Below, one piece after another: positions 7,581 to 16,363 of a stretch of DNA of 64,000 nt. The first letter of the stretch is position 1, and every line of letters starts with the position of its first letter. This DNA is from Streptomyces sp. S4.7. Lineage in GTDB: Bacteria; Actinomycetota; Actinomycetes; Streptomycetales; Streptomycetaceae. The notes under the pieces are model-generated. The model had not been told where the DNA came from. It did not search any database and saw nothing but the letters and a program-made list of their open reading frames with translations. Location: positions 3,968,001 through 4,032,000 of the forward strand of contig NZ_CP048397.1 in assembly GCF_010384365.1 (NCBI RefSeq), written 5' to 3'. The translations under genes were made by a program, and so were the position numbers.

Positions 7581-9046
7581 CCGAGTCCGAGCCCGAGTCC
7601 GAATCGAGTACCCCTGTGTACGACCTGGTCGGCGTCGGCATCGGTCCGTTCAACCTCTCCCTCGCCGCCCTGGCGGACGGTGCCCCGGAGCTGCGCACGC
7701 TGTTCCTCGACGCGAAGCCCGCGTTCTCCTGGCACCCCGGTCTGCTGATGGAGGGCACCACCCTCCAAGTCCCCTTCCTGGCGGACCTCGTGACGATGGT
7801 CGATCCGACGAGCCCCTGGTCCTACCTCAATTATCTGCGCCACCACGACCGGATGTTCCCCTTCTTCTTCTCGGAGCGCTTCCACATACCGCGCCGCGAG
7901 TACGACGCCTACTGCCGCTGGGTCACGGAGGGGCTGGCGTCCTGTCAGTTCGACGCCCACGTGGACCGGTTGGGGTGGGACGAGCGGCGGGAGCTGTTCG
8001 TCGTCGCCCACCGCACGGCGGACGGCGCCCTCACCCGCGTCCTCGCCCGGCAGGTCGTCCTCGGGGTGGGGACGAACCCGGTCGTGCCGGAGCCGCTGCG
8101 CCCGCTGCTCGCGGACAGCGCGCACACGGGCCGTGTCCTGCACAGCGCCGACTACCGGACGCACCGCGCACGGCTCGCCGCCTGCGACGACGTGACCGTC
8201 GTCGGCGCCGGCCAGTCGGGCGCCGAGGTCGCGCTGGACCTGCTGCGGCACCAGGACGGGGCGGGGGCGGGCGGCCCGTACGTCCGCTGGCTCGCCCGCA
8301 CGAACGCGTTCGCGCCGATGGAGTACTCCAAGATCGGGCTCGAACACTTCACACCGGACTACATCCGCTACTTCCGCGCCCTCCCGGAGGACCGGCGGGA
8401 GCAGCTCGTACGGGAACAGTGGCAGCTCTACAAGGGCGTCAGCGACGAGACGCTGGGCGAGCTGCACGACGAGATGTACGAGCGGACGATCGGCGGGACG
8501 GACCCGAGGGCCGCGCTGCATCCCGGAGTCGAGATCGTCGCGACCGAAGTGGCGGGCGGCGACTACGTGTTGACGTGCCGTCACGCGCAGCAGGACGCGC
8601 TCTTCGAGATCCGGACGTCCGCGATCGTCTCGGCCACCGGGTACGCGGCCACCCGGCCCGCCTTCCTCGACGGCGAGGAGGGCGAGGGCGGCGAAGGCGG
8701 CGAGCGGGGTCTCGGCACGCTCGTGGACTGGGACGCACAGGGCAGGTACCGGATCGACGGCGAGTACCGCGTCGCGCTCGACCCCGGAGTGTCGGGCACG
8801 CTGTACGTCCAGAACGCGGAGATGCACACGCACGGCGTCGGCGCGCCCGACCTGACCCTCGGCGCCTGGCGCGCGGCGACGATCCTGAACGCCGTGGCCG
8901 GGCGGACGGTGCTGCGGGTCCCGGAGCGGGCGGCGTGGACGACGTTCGGGGTGCCGCGCCCCGGCTCCGGCACGGACCGCGCCCACCCCCACCTCCCCGC
9001 GCCCGCCTCCGCCCATTCCGCCGTCCACGAGGAGAACGTCCGATGA
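7577..9046 (+). CDS. IucD/RhbE-like FAD-dependent diamine N-hydroxylase
   Basis: A 489-residue flavin N-monooxygenase. GIGPFNLSLAALA is the FAD-binding loop, QVPFLADLVTMVDPTS is the conserved family segment, VVGAGQSGAEVALDLL is the NADPH Rossmann motif and VSATGYAATRPAFL is the late ATGY motif. Such enzymes hydroxylate a side-chain amine (lysine, ornithine, putrescine or diaminopropane) as the first step to a hydroxamate. In this operon N-hydroxy-1,3-diaminopropane is the expected product. GTG 7577 follows GGAGG by 7 nt and overlaps the upstream stop as GTGA. An acidic Glu/Gly run near residue 370 is an insertion. No separate acyltransferase gene lies in the operon to finish the hydroxamate. 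Confidence 0.88.
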   Translation: MTESEPESESSTPVYDLVGVGIGPFNLSLAALADGAPELRTLFLDAKPAFSWHPGLLMEGTTLQVPFLADLVTMVDPTSPWSYLNYLRHHDRMFPFFFSERFHIPRREYDAYCRWVTEGLASCQFDAHVDRLGWDERRELFVVAHRTADGALTRVLARQVVLGVGTNPVVPEPLRPLLADSAHTGRVLHSADYRTHRARLAACDDVTVVGAGQSGAEVALDLLRHQDGAGAGGPYVRWLARTNAFAPMEYSKIGLEHFTPDYIRYFRALPEDRREQLVREQWQLYKGVSDETLGELHDEMYERTIGGTDPRAALHPGVEIVATEVAGGDYVLTCRHAQQDALFEIRTSAIVSATGYAATRPAFLDGEEGEGGEGGERGLGTLVDWDAQGRYRIDGEYRVALDPGVSGTLYVQNAEMHTHGVGAPDLTLGAWRAATILNAVAGRTVLRVPERAAWTTFGVPRPGSGTDRAHPHLPAPASAHSAVHEENVR

Positions 9047-10857
9047 ACCAACTCGACCGGGACGCCTGGGAGCAGGCCGGCCGACGGCTGCTGATCAAGG
9101 CCGTCGAGGAGTTCGCGTACGAGGAACTGCTCGTCCCCCTACCCGACGCCGGGACCGCCGGCCAGTACCGGCTCGACCTCGGCGACGACGTGCACTGGAC
9201 GCTGCGCGCCGCTCGCGGCACCTTCGGGACCTGGCGTGTCGAGCCCGGCAGTCTGCTCCGCCACCCGGACGTCGGCGACGGCCGGGAGGCCGGCCCCGAG
9301 CGCCTGCTGCTCGACGCGCGCGGTGTCCTCGGCTGGGACGGTGTCACCACCGCCGAGGTCCTGCGTGAGCTGACCGCCACCCGGCGGGCCGACGCCGAGG
9401 CGATCACCAGGGCGCTGCCCGCCGCCGAGCTGGCCGATCTGGACCATCTGGAGCTGGAGGCGTACCAGGACGGGCATCCCTGCATGCTCCTCAACAAGGG
9501 CCGTCTCGGTTTCGCCGCCTCCGACGCCGCCGCCTACGCGCCCGAATCCGCCCCCGCCGTACGGCTGTTGTGGGCCGCCGTGCACAGCGACCTCGCCACG
9601 TACTCCGGCGTCCCCGGGCTCGACGCGGAGCGGCTGCTCGCCGAGGAGCTGGACCCGGCGACGCGGGAGCGGTTCGCGGCCGTCCTCGCCGAGGAGTGCG
9701 CCCGGAACGGCCTGAGCGGCGAGGAGTTCAGCTGGCTGCCGGTGCACCCCTTCCACTGGGACGAGGCCGTCGCCACCCTCTTCGCGCCCTATCTCGCCGA
9801 GGGCCGCATCGTGGCGCTCGGGCAGAGCGACGACCGCTACCGTCCCCTCCAGTCGATCCGCACCCTCGCCAACATCGACCACCCGCACCGCCGCAACGTC
9901 AAGGTTCCCCTCCTCATCCGCAACACCCTTGTCTGGCGGGGGCTTTCGACCGAGCCGACCGAGGCCGCGCCCGACGTGAGCGCCTGGCTGCACTCCGTAC
10001 GGGACGCCGACCCGTATCTGAGCCAGGAGCTGCGCATCCATCCGCTCGGCGAGGTCGCGGCCGTCGCCGTGGGGCATCCGCTCTACGAGTCGGTCAAGGA
10101 CGCCCCGTACCGCTACCACGAACTCCTGGGCGCCGTCTGGCGCGAGCCAGTGGCCGCGCTGCTCGACACGGACGCGGGGGAACGCGCCCGCACCATGGCC
10201 GCGTTGCTCAAGACCGGCTCCGACGGGCGCGCGCTCACCGCCGAGCTGGTCGAGCGCTCCGGGCTCGGACCCACGGCCTGGCTGGAACGATTCTTCGGGG
10301 CGCTGCTGCCGGGGCTGCTGCACTACCTCTACCGCTACGGCGTCGCCTTCTGCCCGCACGGCGAGAACACCGTCGTCCTCTTCGACCGCGACGAGATCCC
10401 GGTCGGTACCGCGGTCAAGGACTTCGCCGAGGACGTGAACCTGCTGCCCGGCGCCCGGCCGGAGTACGCCACGCTCTCCGAGCGCGCCGACCGCGTCCTG
10501 CTGCGCTGGCCGGCCCACGAGCTGGCGCACTCGCTGCTCAGCGCGGTCTTCGCCGGGCACTTCCGGTTCTTCGCCCCGCTGTGCTCCGCCCAACTCGGCG
10601 TGCCCGAGGACGAGTTCTGGGCACTCGTCCGCGCCGAGATCGAGCGCTACCACGCCCGGTTCCCGGAGCTGGCCGACCGCTTCGACTCGTACGGGCTCCT
10701 CGCCCCGTCCTTCGACCGCGTCGCGCTGAACCGTGAACAGCTCCTGGGCGGCGGCTTCCACGACCGCTCGGAGCGCGACGAGGGCTTCGACGTCGTGCAC
10801 GGCACCGTGCCGAACCCGCTGGCAGCCGCACCGGCACGAACAGGGGAGCGGATATGA
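9043..10857 (+). CDS. IucA/IucC family siderophore synthetase (second of two)
   Basis: A 604-residue paralogue of the upstream synthetase with the full set of family motifs: EAYQDGHPCMLLNKGRLGF, WLPVHPFHWDE, LQSIRTLANIDHPHRRNVK interrupted here only for description, and FCPHGENTVVLFD. Paired synthetases normally act in turn, one building the citrate monoamide and the other adding the second arm, as in aerobactin or rhizobactin assembly. The ATG start overlaps the hydroxylase stop (ATGA) with GAGGAG upstream, and the end overlaps the next start. Which of the two acts first cannot be read from the sequence. Confidence 0.9.
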   Translation: MNQLDRDAWEQAGRRLLIKAVEEFAYEELLVPLPDAGTAGQYRLDLGDDVHWTLRAARGTFGTWRVEPGSLLRHPDVGDGREAGPERLLLDARGVLGWDGVTTAEVLRELTATRRADAEAITRALPAAELADLDHLELEAYQDGHPCMLLNKGRLGFAASDAAAYAPESAPAVRLLWAAVHSDLATYSGVPGLDAERLLAEELDPATRERFAAVLAEECARNGLSGEEFSWLPVHPFHWDEAVATLFAPYLAEGRIVALGQSDDRYRPLQSIRTLANIDHPHRRNVKVPLLIRNTLVWRGLSTEPTEAAPDVSAWLHSVRDADPYLSQELRIHPLGEVAAVAVGHPLYESVKDAPYRYHELLGAVWREPVAALLDTDAGERARTMAALLKTGSDGRALTAELVERSGLGPTAWLERFFGALLPGLLHYLYRYGVAFCPHGENTVVLFDRDEIPVGTAVKDFAEDVNLLPGARPEYATLSERADRVLLRWPAHELAHSLLSAVFAGHFRFFAPLCSAQLGVPEDEFWALVRAEIERYHARFPELADRFDSYGLLAPSFDRVALNREQLLGGGFHDRSERDEGFDVVHGTVPNPLAAAPARTGERI

Positions 10858-12266
10858 CCGGGGAACGCCCTTCACCGTACGAGCGGCTGCGCGCCGACGC
10901 CGCCGCGGGGCGGGTCGAGGAGGTGATCGTCGCCGTCCCCGACATCCAGGGGCGGCTCCAGGGCAGCCGGCTCTCCGTCCCGTACTTCCTCGACGAGATC
11001 GACGGCGCGGGCGAGAGCGGCGGGGACGGTGACGGTGACAGCGACGGCTTTGGCGCGTGCGTCTATCTCCTCGCCTCCGACGTGGAGATGGACACCCGCC
11101 CCGGCTACGCCATCGACGCCTGGCGGACCGGCTTCGGCGACTTCCTCCTCCGCCCCGACCCCGCCACCCTGCGCACCCACCTGCCCTGGGACGAGGGCAC
11201 GGCGCTCGTCATCGCCGACGCGCACTGGCCGGGCGCCGGGGGCTCACCGGTCGCCGTCGCCCCCCGCCACGTCCTGCGCACACAGCTCGACCGACTCGCC
11301 GAGCGCGGGCTGACCGCGCTCGCCGGTACGGAACTCGAATTCCTCGTCTTCCTCGACACCTACCGTGCCGCCCGCGAGACCCGCTACCAGGGCCTGACGT
11401 CCGGGACCGCGTACAACGTCGACTACTCGCTCCAGGGCCTGTCCGGCATCGAGCCCGTCGTGCGCCGGATCCGCCGAGAGATGGGCCGGGCCGGGCTCGC
11501 GATGGAGACGGCGCGCGGCGAGTGCCACGCGGGGCAGTACGAGATCGTCTTCCGCTACGCGGAGGCGATGACGACCTGCGACAACCATGTCTTCTTCAAG
11601 AACGGTGCCAAGCAGATCGCCGCCCAGGAGGGCGTGGCGCTCACGTTCATGCCCAAGTTCGACGAGGGCGAGGGCAATTCGTGCCACATCCATCTGTCGC
11701 TGCGCGGCGAGGACGGCACAGCCGTCCTCGCCGACGCGTCCGCCGACGACGGCATGTCCGCCCTGATGCGGCACTTCGTCGCCGGTCAGCTCGCCTGTCT
11801 GCCGGACTTCGCCCTGCTGATGGCGCCGAACATCAACTCCTACAAGCGACTACAGCCCGGAGCCTTCGCGCCGACCGGCATCACCTGGGGCCGGGACAAC
11901 AGGACGTGCCCGATACGGGTGGTGGGGACCGGGTCCTCGATGCGCATCGAGCACCGGGTGCCGGGCGGGGACGCCAACCCGTATCTGGCGGTCGCCGCGG
12001 CGGTCGCCGCCGGTCTGTACGGGATCGAGCACCGGCTCGAACTCCCGCCCCCGCACCGGGAGAACGCGCTCGCCGATCCGTCGGTGCCCCGGCTGCCCGG
12101 CACGCTCACGGAGGCGCTGCACCGCTGGGAGAGCAGCGGGATCGCCGCGAAGGTCTTCGGTGAGCCGGTCGTCGCGCACTACGCGCAGGCGGCCCGTACC
12201 GAACTGGCCGCGTTCGAGACGTCGGTGACGGACTGGGAGCGGATGCGCGGCTTCGAGCGGCTGTAG
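10854..12266 (+). CDS. Glutamine-synthetase family ligase in the siderophore operon
   Basis: A 470-residue glutamine-synthetase-fold enzyme. It has the N-terminal DIQGRLQGSRL beta-grasp segment, the metal/glutamate-site motifs GTELEFLVFLD and GECHAGQYEI, the ATP-site SCHIHLSL and the glutamate loop NINSYKRLQPG, and the arginine-rich TWGRDNRTCPIRV. Relatives outside central nitrogen metabolism (PuuA, GlnA-like enzymes) attach gamma-glutamyl groups to amines. The ATGA overlap with the second IucA/IucC gene means it is co-made with siderophore enzymes. A role in amide formation on a diamine or hydroxylamine, perhaps replacing the missing acyltransferase, is an inference; a detoxification role for excess diamine is the alternative. 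Confidence 0.82.
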   Translation: MTGERPSPYERLRADAAAGRVEEVIVAVPDIQGRLQGSRLSVPYFLDEIDGAGESGGDGDGDSDGFGACVYLLASDVEMDTRPGYAIDAWRTGFGDFLLRPDPATLRTHLPWDEGTALVIADAHWPGAGGSPVAVAPRHVLRTQLDRLAERGLTALAGTELEFLVFLDTYRAARETRYQGLTSGTAYNVDYSLQGLSGIEPVVRRIRREMGRAGLAMETARGECHAGQYEIVFRYAEAMTTCDNHVFFKNGAKQIAAQEGVALTFMPKFDEGEGNSCHIHLSLRGEDGTAVLADASADDGMSALMRHFVAGQLACLPDFALLMAPNINSYKRLQPGAFAPTGITWGRDNRTCPIRVVGTGSSMRIEHRVPGGDANPYLAVAAAVAAGLYGIEHRLELPPPHRENALADPSVPRLPGTLTEALHRWESSGIAAKVFGEPVVAHYAQAARTELAAFETSVTDWERMRGFERL

Positions 12267-12331
12267 CCGCCGGAAGGCCGGGCCGGCGGCGAAGCCGGCC
12301 CGGCCCGTCAACAGCTCGGGCGACAGGAGAC

Positions 12332-12497
12332 CTAGGGCCTGTCGTTCGGATCTTGCCGGGCTCGCGGTCCCCGGCACGCACGCCCGCCGCGTTGTCGTCG
12401 GTCGCCAACGCTCCGCGTTGTCTCCCTCCTCAGCCTTGCGGTCGCACGCACCAGACCCCGCTCCCTGATCCGGCCTGATCCAAACGACAGGCCCTAG
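12332..12497. repeat. MITE-like dispersed intergenic repeat with 21-bp inverted ends
   Basis: The left end CTAGGGCCTGTCGTTCGGATC (12332-12352) and the reverse complement of the right end (12477-12497) differ at one base. About 124 bp lie between, with no gene. The ends beginning CTAG and the sequence resemble a short repeat I recall between genes in many Streptomyces genomes, consistent with a transposase-less miniature element. The right end supplies the TAG stop codon of the siderophore-binding protein at 12494-12496, so the insertion set or reset the end of that gene. Confidence 0.75.
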
Positions 12498-13465
12498 CCG
12501 GCGGCGGCGCCGTAGTTCTTCTCGATCTCGTCCAGCACCTTGCCCGCGCCGGTGTAACCGATGCCCAGCATCCACACGTTGTCGTCGACCTTGAACACCT
12601 TCCCGGACTTCACCGCGTCCAGGTTCTTCCAGAGCGGGCCGCCGATGATGTCGGTCTCGTTGGCCTTCTTCGCGTCACCGTAGGTGGAGTAGAAGACGAC
12701 GTCCGCGTTCGCCTCGTCCATCTTCTCCGGGCTGACGTCGAGCGAGAAGCCGGTCTTGTCCTGGTTGGCCGGGCGGCCGACGCCGAGGTCGCCGTAGATC
12801 GAGCCGACGAACGTGTCGTTGAGGTAGAGACGCGTGTCGGCGCCCTCCACGAAGCGGACGAAGCCGAACGTGGTCTTCTTCGCCGCCTCCGGGCCGCCGA
12901 ACGTCGTGGTCAGCTCCTTGACCCGGGTGTCGTAGGCGTCGGCGATCGTCCTGGCCTCCGCCGTCTTGCCGAGGGCGTCGGCGTGCAGCTCGAAGTTCTC
13001 ACGCCAGTTGGGGCCCGTGGTGTCGGAGAAGACCGTCGGGGCGATCTCCGACAGCGGCTTGTAGTTCTTCTCGTCGCGGACCTTGCTGCTCAGGATCAGG
13101 TCGGGCTTCAGGGCGGCGATCGCTTCGAGGTTCGGCTCGGCGATCAGCCCGACCGACTTGATGTCCCCCAGCTTCTCCTGCGGCAGATAGGTGGAGAACG
13201 GCGTGTCCGCGACGGCCGTCGTGGCACCGACCGGAGTGATCCCGAGCGTGATCGCGGAGTCGAGCGCGTCCGTGTCGAGGACGACCACACGCTTGGGGTC
13301 CCGCGGTACCTTCACCTCGCCCATGGCGGTCGTGACGGTGTGCGTCCCTCCCGGCGCGGCCTTGTCCGAGGACTCGTCGCCGTCGCCACCGCACGCGGAG
13401 AGTGAGACGGCGAGCGCGGTGGCCGCGGCGGCCACGCCGATACGGCGGGTGAGGTGTGTGGACAC
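12494..13465 (-). CDS. Iron-siderophore ABC transporter substrate-binding lipoprotein
   Basis: A 323-residue FecB/BtuF-type (helical backbone) binding protein. A twin-arginine-like basic start and hydrophobic stretch end in the lipobox LSAC, giving an anchored extracellular lipoprotein. The mature part begins VTTAMGEVKVPRDPKRVVVL, shown here at exactly 20 residues, and continues with LKPDLIL and the central kinked helix typical of class III receptors. GTG 13465 is preferred because AGGAGG lies 10 nt upstream; a TTG at 13474 is too close to it. The iron box in its promoter and its place at the end of the siderophore operon point to uptake of the locally made siderophore. No permease or ATPase gene is present here. 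The stop codon comes from the adjoining repeat. Confidence 0.88.
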   Translation of the reverse strand: MSTHLTRRIGVAAAATALAVSLSACGGDGDESSDKAAPGGTHTVTTAMGEVKVPRDPKRVVVLDTDALDSAITLGITPVGATTAVADTPFSTYLPQEKLGDIKSVGLIAEPNLEAIAALKPDLILSSKVRDEKNYKPLSEIAPTVFSDTTGPNWRENFELHADALGKTAEARTIADAYDTRVKELTTTFGGPEAAKKTTFGFVRFVEGADTRLYLNDTFVGSIYGDLGVGRPANQDKTGFSLDVSPEKMDEANADVVFYSTYGDAKKANETDIIGGPLWKNLDAVKSGKVFKVDDNVWMLGIGYTGAGKVLDEIEKNYGAAAG

Positions 13466-13509
13466 GGTGGGCAAGCCTCCTGACGACCGCCCGGAGTCGG
13501 CCCGGACGT

Positions 13510-13530
13510 AACTAAGGCAAACCTAACTAT
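13510..13530 (-). promoter_or_regulatory. Iron box of the siderophore-binding protein promoter
   Basis: On the minus strand the site reads TTAGGTTTGCCTTAGTTA, a typical degenerate DmdR/IdeR box. It contains a -10-like TAGGTT (complement of 13520-13525) with TTGTTG 18 bp upstream. This mirrors the design of the operon promoter at 1653-1693 and places biosynthesis and uptake under the same iron control. Confidence 0.78.
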
Positions 13531-13644
13531 AGCGGGACCGGCCCAACAAGTTCCGTACATCACGGTCCAGTCACAGGGCCCGCCGCCGGCGCCGGAGCCC
13601 GCTCCGAAGGAGTAGGGCGGGCTCGCACGTACCATCGACGGGTA

Positions 13645-13890
13645 TCCGACCCCCCGGACGACCGGCCGGCCCGACGATCCGGACCACGAGCCGCGACGGC
13701 GCACGGACCGACCGGCCCCGCCTGGGGCACCCAACTCGACCTGGGCGAACGGGCCGCGGGCCCCCTGCACCTGCGGCTCGTTCGGGCCCTCCGGGCGGCC
13801 GTCGTGGACGGCCGTATCGCTCCCGGCAGCGCTCTGCCGCCCAGCCGGGCGCTCGCCGCCGATCTCGGCTGCTCCCGCTGGGTGCGTGTG
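13645..13890 (+). pseudogene. Remnant of a MocR/GntR-type regulator (N-terminus only)
   Basis: An open frame on the plus strand encodes WGTQLDLGERAAGPLHLRL, then DGRIAPGSALPPSRALAADL and CSRWV, which is the start and most of the winged helix of MocR regulators. The similarity stops abruptly at about 13885, where a VTEAY-like continuation is expected; a low-complexity GTGCGTGTGCGT stretch follows. No PLP-binding aminotransferase domain is found downstream and no convincing start codon is present. The rest of the 595-bp stretch from 13466 to 14060 holds only the iron box and the leader of the GPP34 gene. A truncated, non-functional relic is the simplest reading. Confidence 0.65.
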
Positions 13891-14060
13891 CGTGTCCGTG
13901 TTCCTCGGGTCACGCTGGGCGCCGGTCGGCACGGTGTACCGGTCCGATCCACGGATGAAAAACCACTCCGATTCGCGGCTTGGGAGCCAATCCCGCTCCG
14001 CACGCGTCCCCAGAGGCAAGACGGCTGAATACCCCCACAGTTCGAGGAGAGACGAGCGTC

Positions 14061-14759
14061 ATGGACTTCGCCACGAATACGCCGACGAACACACCGGTCG
14101 AGACCACGCTGGGCGAGCAGCTGCTCCTCCTCTCGCTGGACGACGAGTCCGGGGCCGAGAAGGAGTCGATGAACGTCTCCTACGCCATCGCGGCGGCGTC
14201 ACTGGTCGAACTGGTGCTGGCGGGCCGTGTCGAGGTGAACGAGGACCAGGTCACCGTCCGCGACGCGGCGCCCCTGGACGACCCCACCCTGGACGTGGCG
14301 CTGGCCGACATCTCCGGCGAGGACAAGCGCAAGCCGCGCAAGACGAAGGAGTGGATCGAGCACCTGAAGAAGGGCGCGGTGGCCGGGACGACCGGGAACC
14401 TCGTGGCAAAGGGGCTGATCCGCGAGGAGAAGAAGAAGGTGCTCGGACTCTTCCCCGTGCGCCGCTACCCGGAGGCCGACGGCTCGGTGGAGTCGGCGCT
14501 GCGGCAGCGGCTCGACGAGGTCGTGATGCGCGGGGCGGCTCCGGACGAGCGCACGGCGAGTCTGGTGGCCCTGCTGCACGGGGCGAAGTTGCACGGACTG
14601 CTTTACGAGAAGCCGCAGTTGGCGACCGCCAAGGTGAACATGGAGAAGGTCGCGCACGGCCAGTGGGCGGGGCCGGCGGTGCGCCAGGCGGTCAAGGCGG
14701 CCGAGGACGCGCTGACGGCGATCGTCCTGCTGACGGTCGTCACGACGACCGTCCTGTGA
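14061..14759 (+). CDS. GPP34 family phosphoprotein
   Basis: A 232-residue member of the Golgi-phosphoprotein-3-like family common in Streptomyces. It opens LGEQLLLLSLDDESG, continues with a helix-turn region that includes YAIAAASLVELVLAGRV and DISGEDKRKPRKTKEW, and ends in a hydrophobic helix. In eukaryotes GOLPH3 binds phosphoinositide; the bacterial role is unknown, possibly membrane-associated lipid binding. ATG 14061 is chosen for the GAGGAGAG about 10 nt upstream; the frame extends 27 codons further but lacks a good site. The gene stands alone and converges on the membrane glycosyltransferase-like gene with 27 bp between the stops. Confidence 0.85.
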   Translation: MDFATNTPTNTPVETTLGEQLLLLSLDDESGAEKESMNVSYAIAAASLVELVLAGRVEVNEDQVTVRDAAPLDDPTLDVALADISGEDKRKPRKTKEWIEHLKKGAVAGTTGNLVAKGLIREEKKKVLGLFPVRRYPEADGSVESALRQRLDEVVMRGAAPDERTASLVALLHGAKLHGLLYEKPQLATAKVNMEKVAHGQWAGPAVRQAVKAAEDALTAIVLLTVVTTTVL

Positions 14760-14786
14760 CCGGCCGAGGCGGCCTCACCAGCCCTC

Positions 14787-16250
14787 TCACCAGCCGGTGA
14801 AGACGAGGTGGTTGACCAGCAGGGCGACGGCCGCCTGCCCGGCCAGCCACCATCGCCGGCGGCCCGGAAGCAGGGCGGTGGCGGGGATCAGCCACAGCAT
14901 GAACGGCAGCCAGATGCGTTCCGTCTCCGCCTTGCTCATCCCGGACACATCCGCGGCGACGATCGCGAGCGCCGCCGCCAGGACGAGAACGGCCAGGCGA
15001 AGCGTGGGAGTTGAGGCCGCTCGGGCGGGTCGGACCCTCCGTACGGCGCGGGGCGCGAGCACGAAGACGCGGCCCAGACCGGCCGCCGTCGCGAGGCCGA
15101 CGGCCAGGGTGGTGGCGGCGAGGTTCCCCCAGATCCAGTACCAGTACGGGCGCACCCCGCCCGCGCCCTGGTAGTAGCGCACGACCAACTCGTGGTACGC
15201 CTCCCACCAGTTGAACCCCGCGAGCGTGAACGCCACCGGCACGACCAGGGCGCCCGCCAGCACCAGGGGCAGCGGACGCGCGGTGCGGGCCAGGACGAGG
15301 ATCCCCAGGCCGGGGAGCGCCATGAGCGTCAGGCCGTACGAGAGATAGCACGTCCATCCGTACAGCAGCCCGGCGCCCAGCGCGGCGGCGGCCGGGAAGC
15401 GCGCCGTACGCGTCGCGGCGAGCGCGAGCAGGGCGAGCGACCAGGCGGCGACGCCCGCGAAGTAGCCGTCGGCCGACGTGCCCACCCAGACGGCGGCCGG
15501 GGCCAGCGCCAGGAAGGGCGCCGCGCGGCGCGCGGTGCGCTCGTCGGTCAGCGCGCGGAGCGTGACGAGTACGGCGGCCACGGCCGAGCCGCCCACCACG
15601 ATGCACCAGACCCCGGCCCACGAGCCGCCGCCGAGGCCGATCCGGTCGAGCCAGACGAAGGTGAGGGTGGCGCCCGGCGGATGACCGGCGACATGGGCGG
15701 GCCAGTTGCCGGGCGGGCCGATCACGATGTGGTCGCTGAAGCCGCGCAGCGTCGCGCCGATGTCGGAGAAGCGGTCGATGACGGTGAGGTACTCGTTCTT
15801 GGTGGTGAGCCGGCGCGCCACGCCCCAGTGCCACCCGTCGACGAGCGCCAGCGAGAACGTCCAGGCCAGCGCGGCGGACCAGGTGGTGAGGAGGAGCGCG
15901 CGCCACGGCAGCCGGGCGGCGAGACCGGGGCCGTACGCGACGATCAGGACGGCGACGGCGAGCGCGGCGGGGGTGCCGGGGCCGACGCGGGGGTCCCAGG
16001 TGCCCAGCAGCGGCGGCCAGTTGACCTGGAGGCTGCCCTCGGCGCGCTGGATCGCCCCGCCGACGAGCGCGGCCGTGGTGACGAGCGCGAGGCCGACGCC
16101 GGCGGCGACGAGATCCCGGCGGTGCGGGCGGCCGGTGCGTTCGTGTCCGTGGACGTCCGCGTCTTCGGCCGCGTCCGCGTCCGGGTGCGCGCCGGTGGGT
16201 GTGTCCGTGCCCGTGTCGCCGAGTGGGTGTCCTCGTTCATCTGTCTTCAC
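14787..16250 (-). CDS. Polytopic membrane protein, GT-C glycosyltransferase-like
   Basis: A 487-residue integral membrane protein with a charged, His/Asp-rich cytosolic lead of about 45 residues and then roughly 11-12 hydrophobic segments. After the first segment there is a long extracytoplasmic loop (IQRAEGSLQVNWPPLLGTW) and later GHPPGATLTFVWLDR, RYYQGAGG and WYWIWGNLA, patterns of GT-C mannosyltransferase-like proteins that use polyprenyl-phosphate sugars. The start is GTG 16248-16250 with a weak CCGGGG site. It is divergent from the molybdenum enzyme and near GT2, DUF2064 and epimerase genes, so a part in cell-envelope glycan synthesis is plausible but unproven. Confidence 0.65.
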   Translation of the reverse strand: MKTDERGHPLGDTGTDTPTGAHPDADAAEDADVHGHERTGRPHRRDLVAAGVGLALVTTAALVGGAIQRAEGSLQVNWPPLLGTWDPRVGPGTPAALAVAVLIVAYGPGLAARLPWRALLLTTWSAALAWTFSLALVDGWHWGVARRLTTKNEYLTVIDRFSDIGATLRGFSDHIVIGPPGNWPAHVAGHPPGATLTFVWLDRIGLGGGSWAGVWCIVVGGSAVAAVLVTLRALTDERTARRAAPFLALAPAAVWVGTSADGYFAGVAAWSLALLALAATRTARFPAAAALGAGLLYGWTCYLSYGLTLMALPGLGILVLARTARPLPLVLAGALVVPVAFTLAGFNWWEAYHELVVRYYQGAGGVRPYWYWIWGNLAATTLAVGLATAAGLGRVFVLAPRAVRRVRPARAASTPTLRLAVLVLAAALAIVAADVSGMSKAETERIWLPFMLWLIPATALLPGRRRWWLAGQAAVALLVNHLVFTGW

Positions 16251-16363
16251 CCCGGCACGTTATGCAGCGGGTGGCGCGTTCCGGCGGTACGGCGGCGCCA
16301 CGTCACCATTTCGTCAGAAGTCGTACCGCCTCCCGGGCGGGTGCGCGGGTTTACGGTCGCGGT

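Noticed and set aside
10854..12266. Primary glutamine synthetase glnA
   Set aside because: The sequence is GS-like, but it is embedded and coupled in a siderophore operon, and the usual regulatory context of glnA is absent.
13466..14060. Complete MocR regulator gene
   Set aside because: Only the first part of the DNA-binding domain is recognisable, with no PLP domain and no credible start.
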